In this document: positions 43,061 to 54,202 of the stretch, one piece after another
Numbering within the stretch: position 1 is the first letter of the stretch
Layout: each line of letters begins with the position of its first letter
Source of the DNA: Azolla caroliniana
Lineage: Eukaryota; Polypodiophyta
Assembly: GCA_043228905.1 (NCBI GenBank)
Contig: JBHGNT010000010.1
Location: 21,204,001 to 21,268,000, forward strand
Reading direction: 5' to 3'
Length of the DNA stretch: 64,000 bases
Translations under genes and position numbers: made by a program
The notes under the pieces: generated by a model
What the model was told of the DNA's origin: nothing
Database searches by the model: none
What the model saw: the letters and a program-made list of their open reading frames with translations, nothing else

Positions 43061-45095
43061 GAAAGCCTTTACATCAGCACCGATTCTAGCTCATGTGGAT
43101 ACAAGCAAACCATTCATCATGGAGGCCGACGCATCAGATTTCGCCCTCGGTAGCATCCTTTCTCAACAAGGCGATAAAGAAGAGTTGCATCCGGTGGCTT
43201 TCCATTCGCGCAAATTCAATGTCGCAGAAATCAACTACGAAATACATGACAAGGAGTTATTAGCCATCGTGGATTCATTTGTACAATGGCGGCATTTCTT
43301 AGAGGGCTCTCCACATCAGGTCATTGTCTTTAGCGATCATAAAAATCTTGCTTATTTTCAGAACGCTCGCGTACTAAATCGACGGCAAGCTCGGTGGGCG
43401 CAATTCCTCACGCGTTTCAACTTCGAAATCACATATCGACCGGGGAAGCAGCAAGGAAAAGCAGATGCACTATCACGGCGTTCATATCTTGCACCTCGTC
43501 CTGGTGACGCAACATTTGATAATCAAAAGCAAGTAATCTTGGGACCAACACGATTGCACACGACGCGGATTTTTCACACCCCGATGGATTCACGGATTAC
43601 CGATGACATACGTGCAACCTTGAAGACGGATAGTTTTGCTCAAGACATCCTGGCGCACATTGATACTTCTCGGGCATCCTGTTCTCAGTCTCAACAACCA
43701 GGTATTGACTACCGACAATTCGAATATCGTGATGGTTTGTTATTCTTTAAAAAGCGCGTATATGTCCCCGATTGCTCCGGTCGCCTTCAAATCGTCCAAC
43801 ATTGTCACGACACCCATACGGCGGGACATTTCGGTAGTACCAAGACGTTGGAGTTAGTGCAGCGATCTTTTTGGTGGCCTCACATGCGCCATTTTGTCGA
43901 CGACTATGTTCGGACCTGTGATGCTTGCTGCCGAGCAAAGATGCCACGACACCATCCATATGGCTTGTTGGAACCTTTACCAATTCCAAGTAAGCCATGG
44001 CAGTCTATTTGTCTTGATTTTATTACAGATCTGCCGGTCTCGAAGGGGTTCGATGCTATCCTAACCGTCGTCGATCGATATACGAAGATGGCACATTTTG
44101 TGCCATGTACTAAAACCATCACTAGCGAGGAAACCGCCACTCTTGTTATGCGTGAGGTATTTCGGCATCATGGCCTACCAGACAGTATTATCAGTGACCG
44201 AGGCCCGCAATTTGTCTCCAAATTTTGGCAGCATCTCTTCAGGATGCTCAAGGTCTCCTGCAACCTCTCCTCCGGCTACCATCCTCAAACTGACGGACAT
44301 GCGGAACGAACAAATCAAACGTTGGAGCAATATCTCCGGTGTTTCCTGAGTTATCAACAGGACGATTGGGCCGAGATTCTCCACTTTGCGGAGTTTGCGT
44401 ATAATAATGCTATTCACTCCTCGACTCGGGTCTCCCCATTTCTCGCTTATACCGGTTTCCATCCTCGCTGGTCGGTGATCGACACTCCGGAGCCACCTAC
44501 CAACCCTCGTGCCGAGGACCATTTGGAGAGGCTACGCAAGATCCAGATGGATCTCTCTACTCACCTTCGTCATGCTCAACACACACAGAAGACTTATGCG
44601 GATCGTCATCGGATTCCCTCCTCTTTTGCCATCGGAGATCGAGTATGGCTCTTACGTCGTCACATCAAGACTACTCGACCGTGCGACAAGTTGGATTATC
44701 GACGACTCGGTCCTTTCCGTATTACGGGGAAGATTAATGATGTCACCTTCCGCCTGGATCTCCCTCCGCAGCTTCAGATACATCCGGTTTTCCATTGTTC
44801 TCTTCTTGAACCTTATAAAGCAAACACCATTCCCGATCGTGTGACACCACCGCCGCCCCCGCTGGAGTTGGACGACGGCCCGGAGTATGAAGTTGCTGCC
44901 ATCCTCGATTCCAAACTTGTTCGCAACAAACTTTATTACTTGGTCGATTGGCTCGGTTATAGTCCGAGCGAACGTACTTGGGAACCCATCGAGAATGTTG
45001 CCAATGCACAAGATCTTCTTGCTGATTTCCACCGAAAGTATCCGGACAAACCCGGTCCGCAGTTAGCGCCGACTCGTTCCACTCGTCGTCTTTAA
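43024..45095 (+). CDS. Element I RNase H, integrase and chromodomain
   Basis: Open for about 690 aa after the 1-base shift. RNase H: FIMEADASDFALGSIL, DHKNLAYF, GKADALSRR. Integrase: finger HTAGHFGSTKTLELVQ and CDACC; core D in LDFITDL, D in SDRGPQFVSKFW, E in HAERTNQTLEQYL; GPY/F module (DRVWLLRRHIKTTRP, LGPFRI). C-terminal chromodomain YEVAAILDSKLVRNKLYYLVDW, then GYSPSERTWEPIENV (44885-45010). All catalytic residues are present. Confidence 0.9.
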
Positions 45096-45106
45096 GGGGG
45101 AGATAG
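45091..45106 (+). other. Polypurine tract of element I
   Basis: TTTAAGGGGGAGATAG ends at the TG of the 3' LTR. Confidence 0.85.
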
Positions 45107-45543
45107 TGTCATGGCAAGACTCGAACCCATGACTTTATGCTACATGGGTCGAGCTCTTACCATTAGATTAGGAATTGTATTTTGTAGGATATTATTTTCA
45201 TTTATACTTTATCATAGAAAATTGATGTATATTCCAGATCTCTCTGGAACATTCTAGAAGCTTCAAGATTATTCCTAAAAACACTATAAAAGGAGGCACA
45301 AGGCATTGTTTTGAACCAAATTGGTTCAACGCTAGTCTTAAGCCTCTTAGCCGCTTGTACTTATCTTTTCACATAATATATAGCTGTTGTCATCATCTCT
45401 CTCATTCTCGCTATCTCTCTCTCTCTCTCTCTCCTCTTCTCACTTCCTCTCTCGGGAATCTTACGCAGTCCCGTCCTCTTAGTACTAATAGTACTGTTGT
45501 TCTTAGTACTAATTCCATCTCTGTTTTAGTACTATTCCTGACA
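45107..45543 (+). repeat. 3' LTR of element I
   Basis: 437 bp; identical to the 5' LTR except A-to-G in GGCATTATTTT and C-to-T in AACGCCAGTC. Followed by AGGGG. Confidence 0.95.
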
Positions 45544-45953
45544 AGGGGAAGGAGAGAGACTCTGCTGGAAGCACACGAGTTGTCCACGAAGCAGAGGCAG
45601 CGAACTCCTGTCACCCGCAGAGAACGACGGTTGGAGGAGAGAGATCTCGGCGCTCGATTCTGCAGTAGCACTTCCTCCTCGCCAACGCGCAATACCCTCT
45701 CTTCCTTCTCTCCTCTCCTTAAATAGTTCCCCAAAAGGGGGTGCCCTTTTCCCCTAGTCAAATCGCTTTATTCCCTGTCCCTTCTGACAGAGATACGCAC
45801 AATCCCCTAATAAATGTGTACTACTTAGTATTTACATCAGCCGATCCATTTATGAATCAATATCAAAATATTAATTCACGCATCCATCCGTGTAAGAGCC
45901 GGTTCATGCGCCTTTTTGTCCGATTCCGCCAATGGCTGGTTTTCTTCACGACA

Positions 45954-46529
45954 ACACTACCTCCATCTTCATGTTGTTTAATTTAGACTACAATGAGGTT
46001 TCCTTTTATGGGACTATTTCTTCATTTGTGTCCATTGTACGCTTATCAATGGGGAGGATATACCAATGCATAAAGTCAAAGATAATGTATTTCTATAAGG
46101 TAAAATTGAATATACGGTATAATATAGAAACTAAACTTTATGCTTACCATGTAATATGCATATATGAGAAGGACAAAAAATCACTTTAATCACAAACTCG
46201 ATAAACTCCATATTCTTATCAGTTCCAATAACCTTAGTTTGCATGGTTGTTAAGGGCATAATCTCGTCAACCTTACACTCTGATGTTTGAAATGATGGAT
46301 AAATAGTGTCTCTTCTTCTAGAAGTAATAATCCCATGCCAATTGTGGCCAACCATTTATCATTGGTTCCGTTATACCACCAACGACATCTCTTTCTATTA
46401 CAATTTTTTATATGAAAATATTCAATATGCAATCATGGCTTGTATTCCATGTGAATGATGTACTCAGTTACTTGTATATCAAGACTTTCTCTTGATATAC
46501 AAGTAATTGTCTCTTGCAAATGACATAGT
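45954..46529. other. AT-rich interval, nothing recognised
   Basis: Only short frames; a palindrome-like repeat of CAAGACTTTCTCTTGATATACAAG near 46480 is noted. No feature supported. Confidence 0.5.
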
Positions 46530-47970
46530 TTTGCTCTCTGAGTCTAAACACGACCTACAAAGGCACCTTAATGCCTTAGATGACTTTTGCACACAAAGAG
46601 GATTGGTAGTGAATTTAGGGAAAACTAAAGTCCTTATCTTTCACACATCAGCTTGAGTTAGAACTAAGTGTCATCTAACCCTCTCTCATAGACCAGTTGA
46701 GGTAGTTGGATCATATATATATCTTGGAGTCACTTTCAATGCCCGCTCAAGTAAATTTCTAATGATACAGGCAGCCAAAGATAGCATTACGAGAGGATAT
46801 GCATCCCTCTCACTCTTAGAGAGACAATGCCACCAGACATACTTTCAAGAGCCACGGACTAAGGGGTGGCTCTTTGACTCATTAGTGATCCCTTCCCTCA
46901 TGTGTGCATCAATGGTTTGGGCTCCAAGGCTACCATCTTTCATGTGGATGCAATTAGAGAGACCACTGGTGATGATGTTATCACGTCAACTCTGAAGCAA
47001 ATTGACAGTACCACATGCCATTATTAGAGCTAAGTTCACTTTGCCCCCGATGTTAATAGAAGCACGTTTTCAACTTGTAGTCTTTATTCATAGGAATCTA
47101 CATGACCAACCACAAGATAGGATATCTCGTCAAGCTTTTGAGGCATGTCGATCACTCCATGAGTCTGGATATACTAGCTCTTGGTATAGCATGATGGTGA
47201 GTTGGCTTCTTGCAAACGGCATAGACATTAATAATGTACCTCCCCTTAGGTCCAACCACAAGATTGATAAAACTTTAATCTCTCATGAGAACCATAATAA
47301 AGTAATATGCCAAGAAATATGGCAAATTTACACTCGATATAAATGTATCACCCCACTATAGCCACTCCCATCTAAATTGGTGTACTAGAACGAACACTTC
47401 ATGCACTACTCTAAGTTAGGTTTTATTACACGACCAAAATATCTAGATACATTCTTACCAAATGCACTAAGGGTTGCCATTGGACAACTTAGAATATCAT
47501 CTCACTAACTTGAGATTGAGAATGGTCATACTAATGGAGACCCTAGAGAGGGCCATTGGACAACTTAGAATATCATCTCACTAACTTGAGATTGAGAATG
47601 GTCATACTAATGGAGACCCTAGAGAGGGCCATTGGACAACTTAGAATATCATCTCACTAACTTGAGATTGAGAATGGTCATACTAATGGAGACCCTAGAG
47701 AGGAAAGGATATGTAGATTATGTCACATAGAGATAGAGGATGAGTACTAGTTTACATGCAAATGTCCAACTTACATCGAGATAAGGGGAAAATACCAAGA
47801 CATCTCGGACCCTCTCCCACCCTTTCTAAACTATTAGATACTCTAGATATAAAGAAATTAGGTAGATATATCTTAGAGCTAAAACAACATACTAGAGAGA
47901 ATAAGCTACAAAATGTTAACAATAACTTTTCTAATATTCACCAACATGTAACCAATGAAGTTTTTTAGGG
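46530..47970 (+). pseudogene. Decayed LINE reverse transcriptase and C-terminal fragment
   Basis: Conceptual reading across stops gives LQRHLNALDDFCTQRGLVVN and GKTKVLIFH (about 46555-46650), then YIYLGVTF, GYASLSLLERQCHQ (frame 46762-46995), GWLFDSLVIPSLMCASMVW, and a 119-aa frame 47002-47361. These are the palm-to-thumb motifs of non-LTR retrotransposon RTs. After a triplicated block a CHIEIEDEY and FTCKCPTY zinc-like end follows (47715-47775). At least five in-frame stops. It is of a different type from the fragment at 37287. Confidence 0.72.
47476..47703 (+). repeat. 76-bp tandem triplication
   Basis: Three copies starting GCCATTGGACAACTTAG at 47476, 47552 and 47628, virtually identical. 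It lies in the LINE fragment; 76 is not divisible by 3, so it arose after coding constraint was lost. The near identity means a recent event. Confidence 0.95.
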
Positions 47971-49219
47971 GCAGGGGGAGACAATGAATGTGGACACACA
48001 CGCACCACTCAGTCTCTTCCTTGATGAAGCATAAAACCAAAGAAGAACTAAATGCCCTCAGATGTCGGGTTTCAAAGCAACTCAATGTGGTGTAGAAGCA
48101 ATTAAGAAAATAAGGGAATGTGAGCTACACCGCCTAGAAGCCATGGTTGGGGTACCTTCTACATCGAGACCACGGGTCACACCCACATCAAAACCATTTG
48201 ACCTCCTGCTTCTTTTCAAGAGACTTGGATGGAAATGAAATTAGGCCTAGTACAAAGTCATTTCCTTTATAGAATATGATACACCATAACACATTTTGTA
48301 CAATACTATAACTCTTTTAGCTTAAGTTCTATTTATTTTTTATGATTGAGTAAAACACCCTATTTTGTTGTAAACCAATTGTCTCATGGGCCAATTTTGT
48401 CCGTAGAAGACATTAATATATCTTACTTTCTTACTTTCTTAGTATGCATATTTCTACGTCGTTCTCCTAAATTGAAACAAGGTTACAGACCCACATTTCT
48501 AAATGTAAACACATTGGTTAATCAATGAGTTTGGTGTTGATGATATATAGCTAAATTGTTATTAATATTGTTTTGGCAATGGGAAACATTGGAGATGGTG
48601 CAATTGGATGAGCTACCATAAGAGGTTTTCATAACCAAAGATACACCTCTACTTGCAAATGAGTGACTTCACTTAAAATTGACATATTGTGATGGCTACG
48701 TGGTTATGTTTGTTCTCATGACTTTCCGAGGTTATGGTCGTTTTCACGACTTTCCGAGAATAATATGTACATGCAAGGAAAATAAATTAGTTTAATGATA
48801 ATTGGATGAAACCTCAATGATGAGGTTTCTCTTACTCTCGCATGGTATCTGTCTAGAGAAGGTACCTCACATCTTTATCCAATGTGAAAACATAGAATGC
48901 AAAAGCATTGCTATCATATATCATAATCATAGATTGAGATATTCGCATTCGTGGGGCCTCCCCCACGAATACCAACGAATACGTATAAGAATATTTATTC
49001 CAATATTCGTTAACTTTTTTTTCCCCTTTTTTCCCTAATTTTTTTTTGAAAAAATGCATTCGACGAGTAGCGAATAGAGAAGAGCTCTGCATGGAATAGC
49101 AATCAGCAATCAACAGGGAACAACATCAAACATCGGCTCCTCGAAATTTAGGGTTCGACTCCATCAAACTTCGGTCATATATATTCTATATTCATATCAT
49201 GTGAATGATGGCATGTAAT
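47971..49219. other. AT-rich interval, nothing firmly recognised
   Basis: The left part (to about 48250) may be the LINE 3' tail. A short direct repeat (GTTATGTTTGTTCTCATGACTTTCCGAG, then GTTATGGTCGTTTTCACGACTTTCCGAG) is at 48702-48761. No gene. Confidence 0.5.
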
Positions 49220-50110
49220 GGCTTGAATCCTTCCTTGATCTGTGTCGAGAGAATTTTATTTTGCATTCTATGTAGAAACTCATTCTTCTGTTGAAGAAAT
49301 CCATGGATTGCTGACATGAAGAAGCTGTCTTATTTTTCTATTTTTGAAGAATCATTCTCACGTGCAGGTTAAATGGGTTGAAAACCTTCTTTGATCTGTG
49401 AAAGAGGAGTTATGCAGAAGCGAATTCTCTATTGGAAGAGAATCCATGGCTCATTAATGAAGAAGCTTTTGTTTTGAAGATTCATTGCAAAGTTAACGTA
49501 TAATGGCTTGTTGAAGAAGAGTTTTCTGTAGAAGAATTATTGTCAAGTACAGGTATAATGGCGTAATTCCTTTTTTGATCTGTGAAAGAGGAGTTATGCA
49601 TTCTATGTAGGGGCTCATTTTTTTGTTAAGGAAGCCATAGATTTTCGATGAAGAAACCTTTGCATTTAGAAGAATCAAAGTGATATTAATGCCTCTGATC
49701 TTTATTTAATATGTTATGCATTTTATGCAGATATTCGTTTTCTGCTGAAGAATCCCTTCACTGTTGATTGAGAAGCCCTTTTGGGGAAGAAGGATTAGTT
49801 CGGATTCTCCTTTAATCTGTTGATGAACTTACAAGAATGTGTCATTAAACAATTCAGGTTCTGTTGACAAATCCATGACCCCCTGAAGAAGAAACTTTTG
49901 AAGAGTATTTCACATCTAGAGGTGTATAATGACTTCAATCCGTGGCTCAATAAAGAAGCTCTGGATCACAAATTTTCATTGAGCCATGGAAAATGAAGAA
50001 GCTTCTACACTTCCATGGCTCAATCAAGAAGCTCTTCGCAATCATTCACATTTTTAAGAGTTATAATTCCTCTTTGATCTGTGAAATCATCTAAAATCAT
50101 CCATTCAGAT
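49220..50110 (+). repeat. Degenerate direct repeat field
   Basis: A phrase of roughly 120-180 bases recurs at least four times: CTTTGATCTGTGAAAGAGGAG, TTATGCATTCTATG, CTCATTTT-TGTTGAAGAA, CCATGG, GATGAAGAAGC (near 49230, 49390, 49565, 49690, with further partial copies to 50110). Copies are diverged and carry no open frame. Function unknown. Confidence 0.6.
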
Positions 50111-52030
50111 GCATCAAAAGGGCTCATAATCGCTTTAATTAAAACTTTTCTTTCCTATGTTAGTGTGTTAGTGTGATTTTGAAGACCTTCCATTTTTCTA
50201 TTAATTGGTGATTTTTCCTTCTTCTTTTTTAAGTGAATTGAATAATTTTTATTATGTAAATTTATTTTCCATAAACAAATGGTTTTATAATATTCTTGGA
50301 GCAATTTTATATGCTCGAATACTACGAATATTGCGGATGTCGAATACCACGCATATCACACATGGTTCAATCTATGATCATAATATTAGTCTACACAATT
50401 TTCAACATCATATTGGCATTCCCAATAGTTTGATCTAGCAAATTATTGTCTTTGTACATTATCTGGCATCACCATCCACTCAATTCGGCAACTTTGTTTT
50501 CCACAACCCATGGGTCTAAATTTGTTGCTAATAAATTAAAAAGGAGGAAATGTCAAATCAAGATATCATGTGAAAAGTACAAATAGTGTATTCATTCTCT
50601 CACCTTATGAACAAATAAACATGTAGAAATTGATGCAATAAAGAGAAAAATTAGAGGCGAAACATTAGAGTTGACAATAGCTAGAACTACTTTTTTGTAA
50701 TGCGGGTTTGTTGAAATATGAATGCAAATTAAATCATACAAAATAGGGTAGACCAGAATTAGTAAATATGCTATGATAAGTTTAGTATGTCAACCTCTTC
50801 GTGTCAACCCAGAATTCAATGAATTCTTATAACTAATAAGCAAACGACCCTACAATTCATTTATATATTTTTTATTGTGTGACAAAGTTCAATCAATTTT
50901 CAAACTCAACTTCTCATAACGAGATAATTTCTCATTAGAGAGACAAGAATGCCAATAAAATTCACTAGGAATGGAAGTCTTTCATGTGGCCATATTTCAC
51001 AATGCACATCACCAAATATGAGCTAGAGGCAAGTTGGTAGAAGTGGTAAACATAAAAGCGAATTGACGTGAATACTACGTTCGGGACATGGTGCCCTCAT
51101 TAATTAAAAACGTGATAACCTTTAGAAATTTGGGTTGGTTGTATATAGAACGGGATGAAATCCAATGGTGAGGGAGACATTGGACGCAATACATATAAAA
51201 TTCGGGTACTTTTCTATTGTTTGAAGGTTTAGGGTTATTAACATGTCCATTCAAATTCAAGCCGGTTTAGGGAGGGCCAATCATGTAATCACCGAACGGA
51301 TTGCTTTCAGTATGTCGGCCAACGCATTGCTAATATCCGCGACATAGATAAACTTGTATTGAGTCATGCAAGGGGGGTGGGACCACAATGCCAAGAAACA
51401 TGCATGAATATGCATTCAATAAGGAAAGTGAATTTAGAGAAAAACCTATGTGCATCCGTTGTGATGTTTGGAGTTTGTTTTTGCGGGAGCATATGTACTC
51501 TCATCCACTATAAAAAAACGAGCATTTAATTTAATGGCCATGCACTAAGGTTTAGTGAGAGGACAAATATGCCTACACTCACACTCCACACACACATGAT
51601 GAAGTCTACATGGCCCCCAACCTCCTCCTCCTTGAGACGAGATCACTTCCCATTGAGATCATTGCCATAGAAAGGGGTGTTGACCTGGCATTTCTGATAG
51701 GATGAGCAAGGAGATAACGACACTTGCATCAAGTTGTATGAAAATCAAAGTAGTGGCACCACTTGAAACGAAATATAGTGTCTGGATTGGAGGCTCTATG
51801 TTTGCATCACTCAGCACATCTCAATAGATGTGGATAGCAAAATCAGAATATGAGGAGTTTGGGCCCTTAATTGTTCATCGGAAGTGTTTTTAGGTCCTCC
51901 TCTCCTCATGAATGGATGGATGGATTTATGGTTAGCATTAGCTTTGTTTTGTTGTTGTTGTTGTTGTTGTTTTGACTGAACCAGCCATCATGTTTGAAGC
52001 CATGGATTTGAGTTTGTACACGAGGGTTCC
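50111..52030. other. AT-rich intergenic interval
   Basis: No long frame, no LTR ends, no tRNA. A (GTT)n tract is at 51951-51972. Nothing else supported. Confidence 0.5.
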
Positions 52031-52044
52031 TTTTCATTAATTTC

Positions 52045-52605
52045 AGGTTATGCACAAGAAGGCCGAGTTCATGAAGCTTTAAAATGCTTCGAAACAGGGC
52101 ATACTCAACAAGGGCATGACCATGGAGCATTAAATTGTTTCAAACAAATAGAAAATGAGGGTCTTTCAAACAAATTCATGATCAAATTCGGAGCCGAAAC
52201 TTCATAGAGAAGGATATTGTGTTTGGTAACGCTTTAGTTTATATGTATGCTAAATGTGGAATGCTTGACAAAGCCCAAAAAGCACTCGAAGTCCATTCTA
52301 ATCGCAATGTCATCACATGGTCTGCAATAATTTCTGGGTATGCTTGAGAAAGCTTCATCTTCGAGATGTGGTATGCTTGAGAAAGCAAGAAAAGTACTAA
52401 AAGAGCTTCATCTTCGAGATGTGATTGCTTGGTCAGCCCTTATTGCTGGCCATGCTCAACAAGGACAAGGACATGAAGCCCTGAAGTGTCTCAAACACAT
52501 GGAAAGTGAGGGCTTGTCTCTTGACAGGATAACTTCATTATGTGTGTTGAGTGCATGTGCTCACTTTGGCCTCATTTATCAAACTCAACTTTTGTATTTC
52601 TAATG
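52045..52605 (+). pseudogene. PPR (pentatricopeptide repeat) pseudogene fragment, PLS type
   Basis: Pieces in several frames: GYAQEGRVHEALKCFE (52045), then DIVFGNALVYMYAKCGMLDKAQKAL (about 52215-52295), RNVITWSAIISGYA followed by a TGA, and an 87-aa frame 52340-52603 with DVIAWSALIAGHAQQGQGHEALKCL. These are plant organellar RNA-binding PPR repeats. A 50-bp direct duplication (GGTATGCTTGAGAAAGC) sits at 52337-52388. There is no start, no organelle targeting sequence and no E/DYW tail, so it is a non-functional fragment. Confidence 0.8.
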
Positions 52606-53500
52606 ATTTTATAATACCAGGGCTTATCTTTTATTTATTTATTTTAAAAAAAGGGTTGTTGAATACATCTTTAAGATTCAAAAAATCCCTCACATTAAAT
52701 TTCTAGAATCGTATGGGAAGCCAGCAAAAAGATACATAAAAGCAAAATTTTGTGTTTGGGTTGGATGCAAGATATGGAAAAATGGTTTGGTAAATGGGAT
52801 GCATCACTAGATTCCTCTGTAAACGAGGCCTTTTTTGTAACGCCAATGTATCATGACATAGGACAAATGTGGAGGATCATGCTTCACACATTATACTACA
52901 CACGTTGTGCCTAACTACAAAACCATATTCTTCACTGAATGGGGAAACCGTACACATCGATACATGTTAATCTCGTTGTTTACCATTCGAACCATTGCTT
53001 CCATGTGACTTAGCTCACATGCATTGTGATGTGAGACGGGACGTTGGGGCACAAGTGATGAGTGTGGTCGAATATGCACACTTTGCCCTAAACTAGTTTG
53101 AGAGTTTGAGTATCATAGTTTGATACAATGCTTTGCCTTGGATCATATTCAACCATGTTTTCCACACATGTTCGACCAAACCCAATCCTTTGGAGAAATT
53201 TCTCTCACAACCATTGTGTGCACTCTCGATTGCAACACGTATTCATAATTTGGTAAAGCTCCTGAACTTAGCTACTCACTTTCAGATGTATTACACGTGA
53301 AATGTAATATTTTTGGTCATATTTGACCTCCGAAGACGATAATATAATCTATCTATCTCTTGAGTTGGATATCCACACCACGTTGGAAGACAAAGCACGT
53401 GATGATAAAATTAAAGGAATACAATAAATAAATATCAAACGAAAAGCCAAAGGTAATACGTAAGATCTTATAACCACCATAATTTCCCTCAAATATAGGT
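52606..53500. other. Interval upstream of the LKR gene, nothing recognised
   Basis: AT-rich, only short frames. It may contain distal regulatory sequence of the downstream gene. Confidence 0.5.
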
Positions 53501-53543
53501 TGATTGTTTAGTCAGACGTTAGAACATTAAGACATTCAATACA

Positions 53544-53549
<6 letters not shown>

Positions 53550-53591
<42 letters not shown>
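53550..53591 (+). repeat. (CT)n tract upstream of the LKR gene
   Basis: About 20 CT units roughly 70-110 bases before the TATA box. Pyrimidine tracts near plant promoters are common. Confidence 0.9.
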
Positions 53592-53596
<5 letters not shown>

Positions 53597-53659
53597 CATA
53601 ATTCCACACGTTTGTCCTTTCATTCCATCCATCCATCTCTCTATCTGCACAGTGCACAT

Positions 53660-53668
53660 CTATATAAA
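53660..53668 (+). promoter_or_regulatory. Candidate TATA box of the LKR gene
   Basis: CTATATAAATC lies about 90 bases before CACCATGCC at 53750-53758, which has a good start context. A transcript beginning near 53693 would have a 60-base leader. The first exon is inferred: 53752 to about 53790 (MPSGSLIQHDRNM) could join in phase 0 to the exon at 54203, but the donor (GTCAGA) is weak. Confidence 0.45.
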
Positions 53669-54202
53669 TCCTCTTAATCTGTCTGTTTTTTCCAGTTCGT
53701 TCATCGACACACATAATATATATGTATATATCTAAGCACCTAATCTTCACCATGCCGAGCGGAAGCCTTATTCAGCATGATCGAAACATGGTCAGAGCTT
53801 TTCCTTTCTTCTTCTTTGCCCTCTGTTCTCTGCACTTAGCACTGTATTGCCTATTAATTGTATGCTGATTTTTGAGCATATTGCAATTAGGGTAAGAGTT
53901 ACAGAGAAACCATTGCTTTCTCCTTTTCTTATGCCCCCGGTATATTAGTCTGTATATCTCATACCACAACTAGGGAAAGAAAGAAATATTAGATTCTTTT
54001 TTTACCCACCGAAAAGTGGTTTGCTTTACTGAGTTCTGCGAATTCTTGCATCTCTTTTGTACGTATATGAACGGCCTCTTCTCATAGATCTAGGACTCCA
54101 TGATTAGAAATAAACGAGGTTCGCATGGATAAGTTACATTGGTCATTCCCTCCTTGAAATTTTCTTTACTCCAGTCTGGTTGATTTGCTATATATTCTGC
54201 AG

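Larger units (their letters stand above)
39863..45543 (+). mobile_element. Element I: very young chromodomain Ty3/gypsy element (Tcn1/sushi-like)
   Basis: 5681 bp with two 437-bp LTRs differing at only two positions (full by-eye comparison) and a perfect AGGGG target duplication (39858-39862, 45544-45548). Gag, protease, RT, RNase H, integrase and chromodomain are all present. The only obvious lesions are a TAG at gag codon 17 and a 1-base insertion between RT and RNase H. It is a relative of D. Confidence 0.95.
39628..45953 (-). repeat. Solo LTR of the element E family, inverted, split by element I
   Basis: LTR sequence at 39628-39862 and 45549-45953 (about 640 bp). The plus strand starts TGTCGCGTTGTTACGCGCG and ends CTTCTTCACGACA. 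It contains the inverted signature GGCGGGACCATGGGGGTC and blocks shared with the E LTR (CACCGACGACAGCCAC; GACTCTGCTGGAAGCACACG). No clear target duplication (TATGT, ACACT). Confidence 0.8.

Noticed and set aside
53508-53753. 81-aa minus-strand frame upstream of the LKR gene
   Set aside because: Produced by the (CT)n tract and promoter sequence; no similarity to known proteins.
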